A stretch of 64,000 bases of DNA from contig JAJEKV010000125.1 in assembly GCA_021234155.1 (NCBI GenBank), positions 1,116,144 to 1,180,143 on the forward strand. The letters are read 5' to 3'. Under the pieces are notes generated by a model, which worked only from the letters and a program-made list of their open reading frames with translations, was not told where the DNA came from and did no database searches. Below, piece by piece: positions 1 to 12,664 of this stretch (position 1 is its first letter; every line of letters starts with the position of its first letter). Origin of the DNA: Isoetes taiwanensis (taxonomy: Eukaryota; Streptophyta; Lycopodiopsida; Isoetales; Isoetaceae). Made by a program: the position numbers and the translations under genes.

Positions 1-1433
1 TCCCTTTTTTTTCATAATAAGTTGAGCCTTAAACATTTAAAAGCTAAATTTTCTCCCTCATCATTAACACTTTGAATTCCAATCTTGATTGGTCCTGTGT
101 AAGGAAATATACTTATAAAGTCTCCTTACGATTTATAAATTGCTAGCTTACAACAATACTCCTTCAAAAGCCAAAACATACTGGAACCTAAATGACTGTG
201 TTTATACAGTCCACAGAATTTTGGTCTTCCTACTGTTCTCCAAAAGTTTCTTATTTCATCTTGGTTGCTAGCCAACAAAAGCTGGTCCAATTTAGGAGAG
301 TATTGCTACATTACAATCCAACATGGCCTTAATCCACTTCTATTAATTGTCCTCCTCGATGCAATTGCTCTGAATCTATGATCCATATTTTCAGCAGGTC
401 AAATATCTTGTCCATCATCAGCAAATAATTTGATTCAGGTTCTGATGAAATAATGATAAATTTGTTAACACTTACTTCTACTGTCAAGATTATATGGAAA
501 CACAGAAATAGATGCATCTGCTGGAGGTCATACTTCTATCTGTTGGATTAAAATTAATATTATGCATGATCTGCAAACTTCTGCAACTGCTCGCTGCGGA
601 TTCAATATGAGGGAAACAAATTATGACAACAAGTGGAATTCGAATTTTAATGGTCAATTATTTAATTTATACTGTAACCAGGCACCATACCTTCAACTTG
701 TTATTTTCTGATGATGATGCTAGAGTAACTGAGGTTCATGGACCGCCCATCGACACGAAGTTTTGATCAGCTTCGAGGTCGTAGAGAAATCGAAAGCAAC
801 TTTGGCAATCAAAGTCAATGCTTTATGAGATTTTGATTGGAAACTAAAATTCCATAGATTGTCGAATTTCCAAACCTACCAAATGAATATTATCTTATGG
901 TGGTTTTGAGATGCATCAATATGTAGATGACGATAGCCGCCTTCGAAATTTACGAGAATGCTACCACTACCAATAAAGGGCGGCGTATTTACTACGGAAA
1001 TCTCATTGCCCATCATGGCTATCTCTGTGTGAATTCTCGAGGCTCGGATTGGGGAAGTAATACCAACCACATTCTATAGCCACACCTAATTCACTTTTCC
1101 TTCCCTCGGACCAATCGAAAATATCCCATTCACTCCTCTCTGCTACATTTTGCTCAACTGGTGTTTTCACAAGTTTATTCGCTTAATCACCAAGCTTATT
1201 TGATCAGTTAAAGAAGATTCCAAAGGAAAACGAACTTCTCAATTTATTTTGTTGATGCTACATTGCATTCAAAATTAAAAGTGACCATGATAATATAATT
1301 TTGGTCTTTGTTTTAAATACACATCCTACTTTTATTATTAACTCTACAGCTATTCTAGCACCCTATAGCAACAATCATGTTGCCTTATATGTATCTTTGA
1401 TCTTTAATTAATGGAAGAAATATCTCATCTCTC
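1..1433. other. AT-rich intergenic sequence, no supported gene
   Basis: I see no convincing coding region here. The longest open stretches (about 62 and 64 codons, minus strand, near 329-517 and 876-1070) have no recognisable motif. The last 200 bases before the A-run at 1434 resemble the 3' end of a plant LINE on the plus strand. Confidence 0.4.
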
Positions 1434-1449
1434 AAAAAAAAAAAAAAAA
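1250..1449 (+). mobile_element. Possible 3' end of a plus-strand LINE with poly(A) tail
   Basis: The sequence ends in ATCTCATCTCTC followed by 16 consecutive A at 1434-1449. Plant L1-type LINEs commonly end in a short T-rich 3' UTR, a similar CTC-rich end and a poly(A) run. The minus-strand LINE at 22.7-30 kb also ends in CATTCACTC plus poly(A). No coding part is recognised, so this would be a strongly 5'-truncated copy. The start is a guess. Confidence 0.35.
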
Positions 1450-1499
1450 TCTCACAACAATAGATACTTGGTGGCATAAGACTTCCAAACTTACCTCCA

Positions 1500-4150
1500 T
1501 GTCTGCTAAACCACCTACTTTCTAAAAGCTATAAATTCCACGGTAAAGGAGAGGTATAACTTCTTCCGCGTCAATATCTTGAACGCCTTTGAAACAACAA
1601 AATGCTTTCTATCAAGATCCCATGTGAAAACAAAAACTATCAACTTGAATGCTCACATATTAAGGCATACCACCCAAACCTTTGTCTTTTGCTCTTAAGT
1701 TAAACCCTTTTCGAATGATTCCCAAGAATGGTGTATACCATCTAAAGTACCAATTCCCAATGCAAGATGTTCCTATTGCACCCTCTATCTATCTTGATTC
1801 TCATCCACAATCAAGAAAAAATGGCACCATAAAGGCATGAAGATTGAAGTGTAATTTTAACATCCAAATGCCAAAGATCCTTTAATTTTTCCCATGATGT
1901 CACAACTTTATGAAATGGTGAGGCACTTCTGTAGATCAGAGTAAGTTTCTAGAAGAGTGCCCAAGGTAGATCTACTTTTGCAAAGCTTTTACCGTTGGCT
2001 GGAGAATAATGATTCAACGATCGAGACGGCCAACTCAAACCTAGGGACTTAGATTCCCCAGAATGTCCCACATAAACTTTACATATTAATATCTTGCTAT
2101 GAAGTCTGAATCAAGAATCCAAAACCCCCATGCAGCTTTTTAGGGTTTCAAACATTAAGTTTGATCCTCTCTATCATTGCTCTCCCCTAAATAAAATCTC
2201 GTACCATTTTTGGACACCTACCAACTTTGGATTCCAAAGGTTAATAACACCGATGATAAATATGGATGCTACTTGCACCGCCTTTAGCAACCACAATTCT
2301 ATCTCCGCTTTATTGAGAGCGCTATACTTTCCCGGAAGATCTCGCGTTTTTAGATTAAGAAAGTTCGCCTCATATCTTTGAATATGAATTGCACACTCCT
2401 ACCGAATACCTAATAGTCTTGAAGAGGTTCCAACTCAATCGAGTCCATGGAAAGATGACATAACTGTGAGAGCTTCATCCAACGGCCAAATAATGACATT
2501 TATCCCGTTTGAGAAACAAACTGATGCTATGGAATTAAATCCAAGATCCGAGGATTATAATTGATACAAATTTGCCGGTGATCCATTGCTCATCTTCAAT
2601 CTAGTTATAATTCTTCTTTTCACACCGCCAAAATTAACTGTGGATAGTCCTTCTACCATGTCAGCCAAAAATGGTTCAAGCCGGACATCCTTGGCCAATA
2701 CCCCTGGTTATATTGAAATAGAGGAAGTCTCAAAACAATAATGGATGCCTAACTGCTCCAATCACTTTACACATTACAACGCCAATGAACTCTTTAATTC
2801 ACAACCAAAGGCTAATGTCTTCCCCAATGACCAGCCTAACACCGCCATAGCCTTTCTAAAATCAAAGTTTCAATATATATAACCTTTTGATTAGGCCTTG
2901 CCCACGTAAAGACCTCAAGTGGCTGCAAATAAGATATCAGAATACTAAGCGGAGATAACTCGATCGAACTCTTTGATATGTGATCCATTAAAATACATTT
3001 TATCCCTTCGATATCCTTTTGCAATGATTTTGTAAGATGAAGATGTTGAAAGTAATAGGTTCTCTCAATCACTTATGGTCTTTGGCTCCTTCACCCTTTA
3101 GGGATTACCGTGGAGATATACCCCGATGAACTTATTGTTATGTAATTCCAAACCTCCACAAGAAAACCTAAACTCAATAATCCTAGACCCATAATGCAAG
3201 ATCTATGTACTATACACACCTAAAATTCCCATCTCCATAGCTAGATCAAGATCTCTCTCTCCCCATTCCAATAGCACCTCTCCCGATATTCGTGTACATA
3301 ATGCATATGCATATCTCTTCCACATCGCATGTGTGGTACATACATGTGTACACGACCATGTATGTGGTCTCATATACCAATCTCAACAGCTAGTCAAGTT
3401 CGTCACCTAAAACTACACTGACACGTAATGCTGCATCCATCTCCCGCTTCTCCCAAAAAATTCGAATTTGAATCTCGCTCACCTTGTAGGCATTTATTTT
3501 TTATTAAAGAAAGCACAAGGCCCGCTTAAAACTTCCTCTCAGATAATGGTCATGTAAGTATTTCTTCCCTTTGCATTGGTGAAACTTTAGATACTATCTT
3601 TGATACAACTATCCACAAAACAATCCTCGATACATACATAATATCCTTCTTCAAAAAAGGTTCAATATGGTTAAAAATAAACTCTTCAACTTGCTTTCTT
3701 TGTCTCTCGCCAAATGATTGATCCATCTTCCAACTCGCGAATAACTATGTTAATAGTTTTAATGTCTCTCTTCTACTTGTCACGCTTCTAAAGAAAACCG
3801 TATTTTTGTCTCCTCTTCCTTGATCTTAAGTTAGTTCCCGCTTGAATCAGTCGATTTTGATTAATTCCAACCTTTTAGATTTCCTCTAAAACAAATTTCT
3901 ATCTCTTTCTAAGTTACAACCGCATTCCTGTTCAATCAACTCTTTATAATGACTTAATGCTCTTCACCACCTTTGTTCAATCTCTACTTTTTTTGGTAAA
4001 TTTTTATAGCAAAGAAGAGATGCCACCATAGCCTCCATCCCATTTTATTTCAAATAGCTTCCATCCAAGTCTCGCTTTTAACGTTTCTTGAAATCTTCAT
4101 CCCTCAAAACCTAAATTTAGCTTCAGAAAACAATTTTTCAAATGCTTTTA
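1500..4150 (-). pseudogene. Decayed LINE reverse transcriptase (ORF2 remnant)
   Basis: Read on the minus strand with several frame changes, this region carries the order of motifs of a plant L1-type ORF2. Near 3,820-3,780 there is DQGRGDKNTVFF, the counterpart of the usual linker motif WLKEGDKNTKFFH. Near 2,880 there is a segment like the LKLDFEKAYD RT motif. Near 2,700-2,650 a segment resembles GDPLSPFLF..VVEGLS. Near 1,700-1,650 a KDKGLGGMP-like segment matches the conserved KGGLG element after the RT palm. Stops and shifts occur throughout, so it is inactive. ORF2 normally encodes endonuclease plus RT for target-primed reverse transcription. The endonuclease half may be the separate piece at 7.4-7.8 kb, with later insertions between them. 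Confidence 0.6.
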
Positions 4151-4439
4151 AATTGCTAATTCTAAGGATGAGGATTGTGGACTGATATAGAGTTCTCGCA
4201 GATTAGGATACAATATAATGTTAAGTTGCCTTGCAAGACTGGAATTAAATCGTGATAGCTCCTCACGCTTTCACCAACTCATTAGTCTCCTTGCAGGTTC
4301 AATGGGGTTCAAACCTCACGAAATGCATTCTAACCATCGCCAAACCCTCGCACAATCTCTCTAATCTGCTTCCAAATCTATCAAGATTTGTTCTCAACTT
4401 CATATTGGAAATCCCCAACCAATCAACACACAACTACCA

Positions 4440-4848
4440 TTAACATAACACAAACCATTGCATTTCACACATTTAAACAAACCTCCCTTAAACCCCTTTG
4501 GTTTGGGTGCATATTCACACGGTGTTACCCCAAGTAACGAGAGTCGGGCTCTGATGGGCATATTTGCCCTTTATTCCAAGATCCTGACCGCATATAGCGA
4601 TCCCTCGCTTGTGGTGTATGCATGTACGTTTTTGTATAATCGTGATATTAAAGTTTACAAAATAATATAAGGTTTGAGACAATGTACTTAATGGTGTTAA
4701 TTTTGTACACGTATTGTAAATATATTTTTTGAGCCTTCACGCTCTTAACACGTGAACCCCCTCGTGAATATGCAATCCACAAACCAAAGGGGGTTTGGGA
4801 TTTTAATTTAAATGTGTTAAATGCAATGTATTTGTGTTAATAATGTTA
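4440..4848. mobile_element. MITE-like foldback element with long terminal inverted repeats
   Basis: The left arm at about 4440-4519 starts TAACATAACACAAACCATTG and the right arm at about 4764-4848 is its inverted counterpart. Both arms contain, in the same order, ACACAAA, CATTGCATTT, ACACATTTAAA, AAACCCC, TTTGGTTTG and TGCATATTCAC. The arms are about 80 bp with a few mismatches and small indels; the centre is about 240 bp and has no coding capacity. A long subterminal inverted repeat around a non-coding core is typical of non-autonomous DNA transposons. I could not fix the target duplication; TTA or TAA (PIF/Harbinger type) is possible. Confidence 0.75.
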
Positions 4849-7379
4849 TCGGCAGCCAGGTAAGGATTGTTATATTAAAATTTGGTTCTTCGGGCCCTTA
4901 ATGTTATAGGCACGCGAATTTGCTAAGATGTTTTTTCCAAAAAACCATTTATTATCTTCATCATTATTGATGCCAACCTCTCTTTTCTTTCTAACCCGGC
5001 TAAAGATTCATATTAAGTCAAAACTCAATATTAAACTCCACCCCTCTAGTATGCAAAAATGAAGTTTCATTCACTACTTTTGAAAAATGATTTTAAATGT
5101 GAACCAAGGTAATCTTGTCTTTGTTAGCATTTTCAATAACATTCGCAAAAGTCCGCTATAATGACCAACAGAAAGCACAACCAAATTGGAAGAATAGCTG
5201 CAGAGATTTTATTTATTGTACCTCCTAAAAGCCCATTTTCGGATCTATTAGGCCTCTTAGATGATAATACATCATTAGGGTCTCGACTTTCAAATAAACC
5301 GCTGCCCAACATATGGATGGCCTCTTTAAATGTTGGCATAACCATGAGATGAGCTTGTGAATCCATTGTGGCAAAAAGTTGAGTCATACAACGTAATCTA
5401 ATGCTAAGATACTAAAAACAAAGCACATGGATATAGACTAAGCATCCATCTTGACATTATTGCGCATCAAAGGTGAAGATTCAAGATTAACATTGAGAAT
5501 TGTAAACAGAATGAGGTCCAAAGATCCGTGTTGGTATATGACAACCCAGCTTGAAAGGAAAAAGGATATTTAGGCAAATGCAAACCACAATGGCCATTAA
5601 AAAAAACAGAGCAAAGACATCTATGAAGTAAAAACTTTACCACAAACAAGCTTGCATGAAATCCAAGACTATCATGGTTGCTCAGACCGCAGTACCATGT
5701 TAACAAACGCACCTTTCAAATCATGTCCTTCAAGAGCTCATGTGCTTTCAATCTCTACCAGCCTTTAAAAATCCATCTAACAAAGTATTATATGTGAAAA
5801 TAAGCCATTCTCACTCATGGTTCTCGTGACAAAGGCATCCTACCTAACATATTACCAATGAGTCTATCAGATCAAGACATGTCATCGCCCACTTATGGCT
5901 CATTATCAAAGGCCGTGTATCTATAGATGGAATATTCTCATCTATCAAAAGGCCCATCTCAGATGAATTTCCTATATCTTTGCATTTCACATTCGTAGGA
6001 GCAATAATCAAGATCTAATAATCAAGATCTAAAACATCCTCTCGCTTCTTATAATGCATTATACTGTGAATGCTAATTTGCATCTTTAGTCATCGCCTCT
6101 ATTGCACCCCATGAACCTCAGAATCGACCGATATTAGCTAAAGATCCCAGAGGAAATGAATCAATCATACATCACATCGCGTTTCTGAAACATAGCTATC
6201 AAGTTCGGGCCATGCCGAGGCTACGATAATTACCCCCTGAATTTAAGTGGGCATTGTTGCAAGACATGCAACCTTTACCATAGAATACCTTGTCCAGCTT
6301 ATATAGCATAAACGCAAAAATTTAAATGGATATTTTGCCTATAGCAGAATTGGATAAGGTGACTTGAGTCTACTTACCAAGATGACAAGCAGCACGCTTT
6401 TTCCTCCTAGCATGCCAAAATAGATCAAAGAGAGACCTGGCCTAAATATTCGTATTCTCAGAAAGTCTTGAAATGGTTCCGTGATGTTCTCCGTGATGAT
6501 CAAAGTTTTATCTCCTCGCGCAGATCATTTGTAGCCCTCCGAATCCTCTTCAAAAGAAGTTTTAGCTTCATCCCGCCAGATAAACTTAGAATCTATGTGT
6601 TGTCGAAAAGCTTCTCGCGACCCCTACGCCAAAAAAATCTACTAGATCTCGATTCGCGGCACCATACGAGGCACATCCAACTGATGAATGCCGCTTACCA
6701 TTTCCTCGCCAGAAGATCCAAGGCCCCATCCAGCTTTAAATAGTGCCTCATCCGATTCAAAGCAGAGAGTCTCTAATCAAAGTGGTGACATGGAAAACAT
6801 CAGTTTTTATCCCCTTTTGCACATCTCGCCAAAACCTCATGCATTTCCATTTTGTTTGCCCCGCAGGCCATTGATGAGGTTGTTATATGTTATATGTAAT
6901 CACTGCTATGGATAAATGGGTACAGAAAAAGTGGTCCATATTACCCAAAGAACCGATATCAACGCAATTGTTGTGGCAAAACGAACTCCCTTGTTTATAC
7001 AAAGAAAATCCGGCCTGACCTAACCGGTCCCTCGGCGATGAAGCATATCACAACCGCTTCCCTTGGAACCAAAATCAACAAAATTTTCTTTTGAATCATC
7101 GTCAATCTTGAAGCATGTTCAAACCCCGCAAGATTGTCTTTCTTCCTAACCCTAAAACATGATCCCACGATGCTTGCATGCAAAACTGAAAATGGCAACT
7201 AAAATAAAAAGAGGGCTTTGTTGCCAGGAGCCCTTGATGTTGGACCATTGAAAAAAGCTAAATCAACGACTAAGGTGCACTCTAGATGTGATTAGTACAT
7301 CTATTCGAATACGCCATGAAATCTTAGGGAAAACCTTTTAAAAAGCCGCATAAAAACAAAACCCCCTGTTATTATGCTA
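4849..7379. other. Degenerate sequence, no supported gene
   Basis: Open stretches of 67-91 codons occur here (for example 6468-6743 plus and 6995-7198 minus), but none shows a family motif. The segment lies between two LINE pieces and is probably decayed transposon sequence. A direct duplication of AATCAAGATCTA is visible at about 6007-6031. Confidence 0.4.
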
Positions 7380-7770
7380 CATATTCCTTATCAAAGTGTT
7401 TTACCTTACTCTTCACGTTCACCCACAGAGAAGCCCTTTGCCTGGCCGAATAATGTGCATATATATTAATAGTTCCCTATTTCTGTCCCTGTGATCTCTA
7501 ATAAGAATTGAGCACCTCCCAAAATGGTCATTGTATATTGACATAACATTTAACTCCTTCTTCCATCCTATCATTGTTCCCGTGCTAGAGCTACCACTGC
7601 ATGACACAATACCTATATATTCTTTTCCTAATATATTAAACAGAACATCTACTTCCTCCTTTCTACATTTATGATCATGGAAACAATCTACATTTAGACA
7701 AAAAAAATTCAGCGCTAAAGAGAGCCTACTACCTTTTGCCTGGAGGATTTTTAGATATTCCAGCCTAGTA
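7380..7770 (-). pseudogene. LINE endonuclease (APE) fragment
   Basis: On the minus strand from about 7,690 the reading contains CRKEEVDVLFNILG, then SSSTGTMIGWKKELNVMS and a later LLIYMHIIRP segment. This order matches plant LINE apurinic-type endonucleases: an LQETK-like region, then SGGIAVLWK, then the VNVYAP region. The first catalytic residues are lost and the segment ends just before the LTR retrotransposon at 7,845. It could be the 5' part of the LINE whose RT lies at 1.5-4.1 kb, but that is inference. Confidence 0.5.
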
Positions 7771-7839
7771 ATTTATACTCCATTGAAGTACAGTTAAATC
7801 GTTTGGATGATGTAGCTTCCTAACACTATTCTCCCACCT

Positions 7840-7844
7840 TTTGG
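7840..7844. repeat. Left target-site duplication TTTGG
   Basis: TTTGG immediately left of the 3' LTR matches TTTGG at 19062-19066 exactly. Confidence 0.85.
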
Positions 7845-8432
7845 TGTTTGGGGTGCAGGTGGGGAACTCTCGCAAGACAACCTCACTGAGGACGAGTGGA
7901 TCTAACAGAGAATCCCGGTAGGCGTGGTCACGCTGGGATTTGCAAAAGAAACTAAGGAAGGGAAAAGAGAAAAAACAAGAAGAACAATGAAGAACACAAT
8001 GAAGAGAACAAAACTCTTTAATATCAATTGTGATACATGAGCTCTCACAATCGAGAGAAAGCAGAAGTGAGATAAGACCAAAAACTCATCTACCACGTGA
8101 GGGCTAGATCTACTCATATATATAGTACAATGGCCTTTGGCCCAATATAGATACTCTGTCAAAGCTCGGTGCCGACTCCTGGAAGGAGGCCTGATTTGCA
8201 GGAACGTTGGCGGTGCCTCTTGAGACCCTGAAATGCGCAGATGGTGACAGCGCGTCATTTCTCTGTGCGCCTCCTCTTGGTCGCGGGCACGGCCTTTGAC
8301 TGCGTAGTCTGCGGCGGCTTGTTCTTCTGCGGGCCCTTGGACGACTGACCTGTGCCTGATTGTGGATCCTTGGCCTTGACCTGGTCCGTCGTGTGCATGA
8401 ATAGTCCTGTATTTGGACGTACAGGACTAACA
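7845..8432 (-). repeat. 3' LTR of the Athila/Tat-like element
   Basis: 588 bp, aligned along its whole length with 18476-19061. It ends in the TG/CA dinucleotides of LTRs. Differences from its partner are clustered at CAG/CTG positions; long stretches elsewhere are identical. Confidence 0.9.
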
Positions 8433-8444
8433 CTCCTCCCCACC
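8433..8444 (-). promoter_or_regulatory. Polypurine tract
   Basis: Read on the minus strand, GGTGGGGAGGAG lies directly against the 3' LTR start. This is where the plus-strand primer of an LTR retrotransposon is expected, and it fixes the element's orientation. Confidence 0.75.
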
Positions 8445-8539
8445 AAACGACACTCAGGGTGAAGAAAAGGAGGAAGTGTTTCTGATGGTGGGAACCGATG
8501 AAAAAAGTGATCCTCACAGAGGAATGAGGACGGCGCCAT

Positions 8540-11514
8540 TATGGTAATTGCCGATGAGATCTGGCGTGTTTGAAGAGCCGTGGAGTGTTGAGCCCAAGTG
8601 CAGGATCTGCATCAATGAGAAATCTGGAGCGTACCATGTCTTCAAAGGGCAGGATGTGCCTCAGAAGGGACGAACTGGCATTCCATGAGAAGGTAGTCAC
8701 GTCAAGGCGAAAAAGCACCGGCATTCGGGTTGCAATAAAAGATAGGACGCTACCGATTTAGCGAGCTTATCAGGAGGCACTTGACAGCAGCACAGAAGCC
8801 TGCTTGATGGTGAACTGAAGGATCCGGTGAGGTGGCAGCATTCTCCAAGAAGGCATCAAGGCCATGGACAGCATGAGCAGGCGTTTGCCAACCACGCTCA
8901 TTGGCAATGTATATCCAATTTTCGGTGTGGTCCAAGGTGGCACCATCCTCCCAATTGGATCGTCTAACAAAACGTGGATCCCAGTGGAGGTCCGTGGAAA
9001 TCTGAGGAGGAGTCCACCCAGCGTGGCCTTCCAGAACTTTGGTCCAAAAGGGAAGACGTCAGTCGGAGGTGAGAAACCTGGGGCGTGGAGGGACTCCTAG
9101 TGAAGCATATGGGGAGTGAGCCATGGGCGTGGGAACTCTGGCTACTGCTCCATCGCCGAACAAGGTCTTGGGCACCCGGTCCCCCCCCTGAATACGAGGA
9201 GGATTAGCTTAACCAAGTGGGTATGGTCTTGCCTTCAAGCAGGAGTTGATTGTAGCCGCCTAAGGCACCAAATTTTTCCTTTTTGTTCCCACTTCAAGCA
9301 AAGAGGCATGTACTCTTGTCCAAGAGTGTAAGACCAATCATGCGGGTATGGGGTTGGTGTCCAACAACAACCCATTGAGCATGGGGTTGCCATTGTGCCG
9401 AGCACAGAGTTGACCCTCAGGATAGCTTTCGGGCAAATTTTTCTTTATAATGCTCGAGCGGGGGCTCGAGTTCGAGTCTCCATGGGGGGCAAGTATGATG
9501 AGCAAGTCCGGCATGTCATGACTGGTTTGTGATCTCGAGGGCGAGCAGTCTAGTGGGAGAGATTCATGACCCATGAGGAATACTCAGTAGATCTTGGTGT
9601 CCAACAACAGGCATAAATGGGTAAAGCGACTACTCATAAATGTCTGGGGGTTTTGCCGATTGGTTAAAAATTCGGTTAAGCGTTACATTTCCTCATTTCT
9701 GAATTTGTCTTGTGAATCAGCCAGATAAAAATCATGAAAAATATAGGCCATCGGCTGAACAACGTGGAAGATGACCAAATCAGGATCTTCACAGTTGATT
9801 TGCTCAAAGACTAAGAGAGCACAGAGTAGACCTTTGTCTTCCACAGAAAGATCCGGCCAGATCCTTAGAAAATCCGCACTGCGTAGGGGTTGGGCATTAA
9901 CCGGCCGTCACGCGATACCACGGAAAGAAAAAAGGTGGCGTCGGGCAACCACATAATCCAAATAACTGGTAGGAGTAGAGATATCCACATGAATGTGGCT
10001 AGCAATATCAATATAGCCCTCTTGTTTATTTTGGGCGTCTTCGGCAGATTGAACAGCTTGCTGGAGTTGATTTTGCAGGTCTCGGATCTGATTGTCCTTT
10101 TCTAGCAGGAGACGGGATTGATCACGGGACCGTCTATGAGAGAGCTGGCCCTATGAGGTCGATGTCACTGGAGTGGAACTTTGAAGCTGAAGAGTGGCAA
10201 TTTCTGCGTCATCTATGATCTTCTGCTTCTGAGCCTCCGTAAGTTGATCCCGGAGAGGTGAGTTGGATCGGTCACCGTGGAGAGAGCTGATCTTCTAAAG
10301 GCGTTGATCTGCGAGCATTGCTTCCGATAAGGTCTTGGACCTGATTGGTGTAATTTTTAGAGAGCTCTGTGTACATGGTGTTAAGATCTGCAATGGCTTT
10401 TTCCTTGTCACCAAGAAGTTTGCTCATACAATTCTTGAATTGTGGTTATTGTAGGCAGTTGTTGATCGACAAGGAGGGTGATCTCGGTCTTTTGTGATCT
10501 TGAGAGCCGTCGGTCCAGTGAAGAGAGCCTCGCGGCTTCATTGAAGTTTGTCTTCCAGGGTTTGAACTTGCGTGTTGGCAACTTGAAGATCCCTGTGAAC
10601 GGCGTCCGTGGCCTCCAGGTAGGCTTGAACACCATTCATGAAGACTTCTTGTGAGTCCTGAAGCTTGAGAACAACAGCTTGGACATCTTGCTGGTATTGA
10701 TACAGGGCTTGGTGAGGAGGTAGAGGTGCAGGGCCCTGTGGATGATGGGTCTGTGACGTCTGAGAAGCATGATGAGAAGTGGAGGGCATGGATTCCGTGG
10801 AGGAAGAGGAGACAGTAACATGCGTGGCGTTGTTTTGAACATGACCAGGAGAAAGATGAGGGCGTGAAGTCTCAGCATGTTGGTTGTGAGTGAAAGGATT
10901 GATGAGTGGATGTACGAGAAGTGGAAGGGGACCCTGGGCGGGTGACAGGAATATAATGACGGATGAGGGCCTGGAGGTGAGCACCTACGTAAGCATCGCA
11001 TTTAAGAAGGTGCTTTGACGGATCATCAATTTCATGGAGAAGTCGGAAGAACAAAATTTGTGGCCAATCAATAGGTTGAGTGGAATAGACGGCCATAACG
11101 ACAGTGTTATAAAATGGTTTATTGATATGGGTATTCTTGATGGAATACCCATAGAATTTTCGCCACAGAAACTTTACAAAAGTATCGTGGGTCTTGGCAA
11201 TGTTTGTGAGACGATGCATGTTGGCTTGATAAGGAGCTACGCCATACTGAGTGACATCCTGGTCCTGTAAGGCAGCCCAAGATAAAGAAGGTTTTTTAAG
11301 AGGAATTTGGAATACCTCGAGAAAGCGTAACCGAGTGAGCAAAATGGTGGTGCCATCGGCCAGTGGTGGCGATCCTTCCTGGTTGTTGATCATGTGGCGA
11401 CAAAAGCGCTTGATAGCTTGCTTCGATTTGGTTTGCGGTTCCCCGTGGTGGAGAATGGATAAAGCCCATGGCATTCTCGGTCGCTGCCGAATTTGGACCC
11501 GCTAGGGCATCCAC
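8540..11514 (-). pseudogene. Env-position extra ORF region of the retrotransposon (coiled-coil protein)
   Basis: About 3 kb between integrase and 3' LTR reads as protein on the minus strand in several frames. The first part (11,474-10,872, 200 aa) is a folded-looking segment with FVKFLWRKFYGYSIKN and ILFFRLLHEIDDPSKH. A Pro/Ser/Thr/His-rich linker follows, then predicted coiled coils near 10,700-10,540 and 10,150-10,060 (for example LEKDNQIRDLQNQLQQAV). A last segment near 8,935-8,780 contains ENWIYIANERGWQTPAHA. Athila elements are known to carry an extra, env-like ORF here. I see no signal peptide or transmembrane segment, so I do not call this an envelope protein. Its function is unknown to me. 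Confidence 0.55.
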
Positions 11515-12147
11515 GAAAGGTTGGTGTTGAGAAAGTTACCGGTCAAAAAGAGCGGATCCCTTTGGAGCAAAAAGCTTGAAGTTGAGGAAATTTGGGTGAA
11601 GCAAACCATGATGAAGAGCGCCGGAAAGGAACCGAAGAGCGGATGTGAGATGCCGGAGTGCGAGAGCGTAAGACAAAAACTAAGAGAGACTAAAAGGTTT
11701 TAGGGCGCACAAGTTTCAGGCTTAAGGGGCGATGAGGATGAAACAAAGAACTGCTGATGGTGCTGTGTGGCGCATAGATGTAAGAAGGCGATTTAGAGGC
11801 AAAATTTGGCTAAGTCCCCAAGCAAGCTTAAGGGAAAAGCTGATGAACGTGGAGATGAGACGCGGATTCTAACAAGTTGATGTGACAAATTGGCGATGTA
11901 CCTTCATATTAATGATCAGTCAAGGAAAAGAAGGAATGTCATTTAATGCCGCAACTCGGCCGGGATATCATAAAAAGGAAGTGTCAAGGTACCATGGCTA
12001 GATATGCATGAGAAAGGATTCCAGAATTAGAAAGAGTCTTGCATTGCCACCACGCTGCCATGTTGTCGACAATACGCCGGTCTGTGGTTCCCCTTGCCGG
12101 TTGGCTATATAAGACGAAAGGCTATTTGAGACACCCTTTGCGAACCA

Positions 12148-12430
12148 TGAGTATGGCACCGGGTTTTGAACGAGAGGCGCACGATGCCTACCAATGCCGT
12201 GAATGGATCACCTACAAGATGAACATGCGGACCTTCGAAATGCCACACTGCGTGGCATCCCTATGGATGGCTGGTGCAGTGGGATGGCTGAGCATCCCGA
12301 CCCTCTGACCAACGCCATGGAGGTGGTGCTGCATCTGCACTGGGATCCTGAGCAGAACTACTACCACATCCTCCGCATAACCTCTGCTCCCAACCCGGAG
12401 CAGAGGGTTTGTTATCTTAGGATTTTGTAA
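12148..12430 (+). other. Antisense ORF with upstream TATA inside the retrotransposon
   Basis: On the plus strand, opposite to the retrotransposon genes, a TATA-like GCTATATAAG lies at 12,107. It is followed by an ATG at 12,148 opening 53 codons (MSMAPGFEREAHD start, ending SIPTL). A second open frame (12,203-12,430, 75 aa) overlaps it and continues downstream. A further TATA-like ATAATATAAATATG lies near 12,512. It could be a captured promoter/LTR fragment or an antisense unit. No homology is recognised. Confidence 0.3.
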
Positions 12431-12664
12431 ATAGGGCACTGCCCATTTTGTAAATAGGGCTGTGCCCATAGCAGAAGTAGATGGGCTCTGCTTGTAAATT
12501 TTTCTCCTATAATATAAATATGCCGCTTTAGTCACTATCTATGGATTCAGATTCTTGTTCTGCATCAGGTGTATAACTTGTTTGTATCTGTTGTATGGAA
12601 TTGTTTGAGGCGAAAGCCATTAACCAGTGTAGGTAATGGAGTGCCATCTAATTACTTTGAAAAC

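Noticed and set aside
8110-8517. Open frames across the 3' LTR (and the similar one at 18,712-19,062)
   Set aside because: They lie in the LTRs, overlap each other in several frames and occur in both LTR copies because the LTRs are the same sequence.
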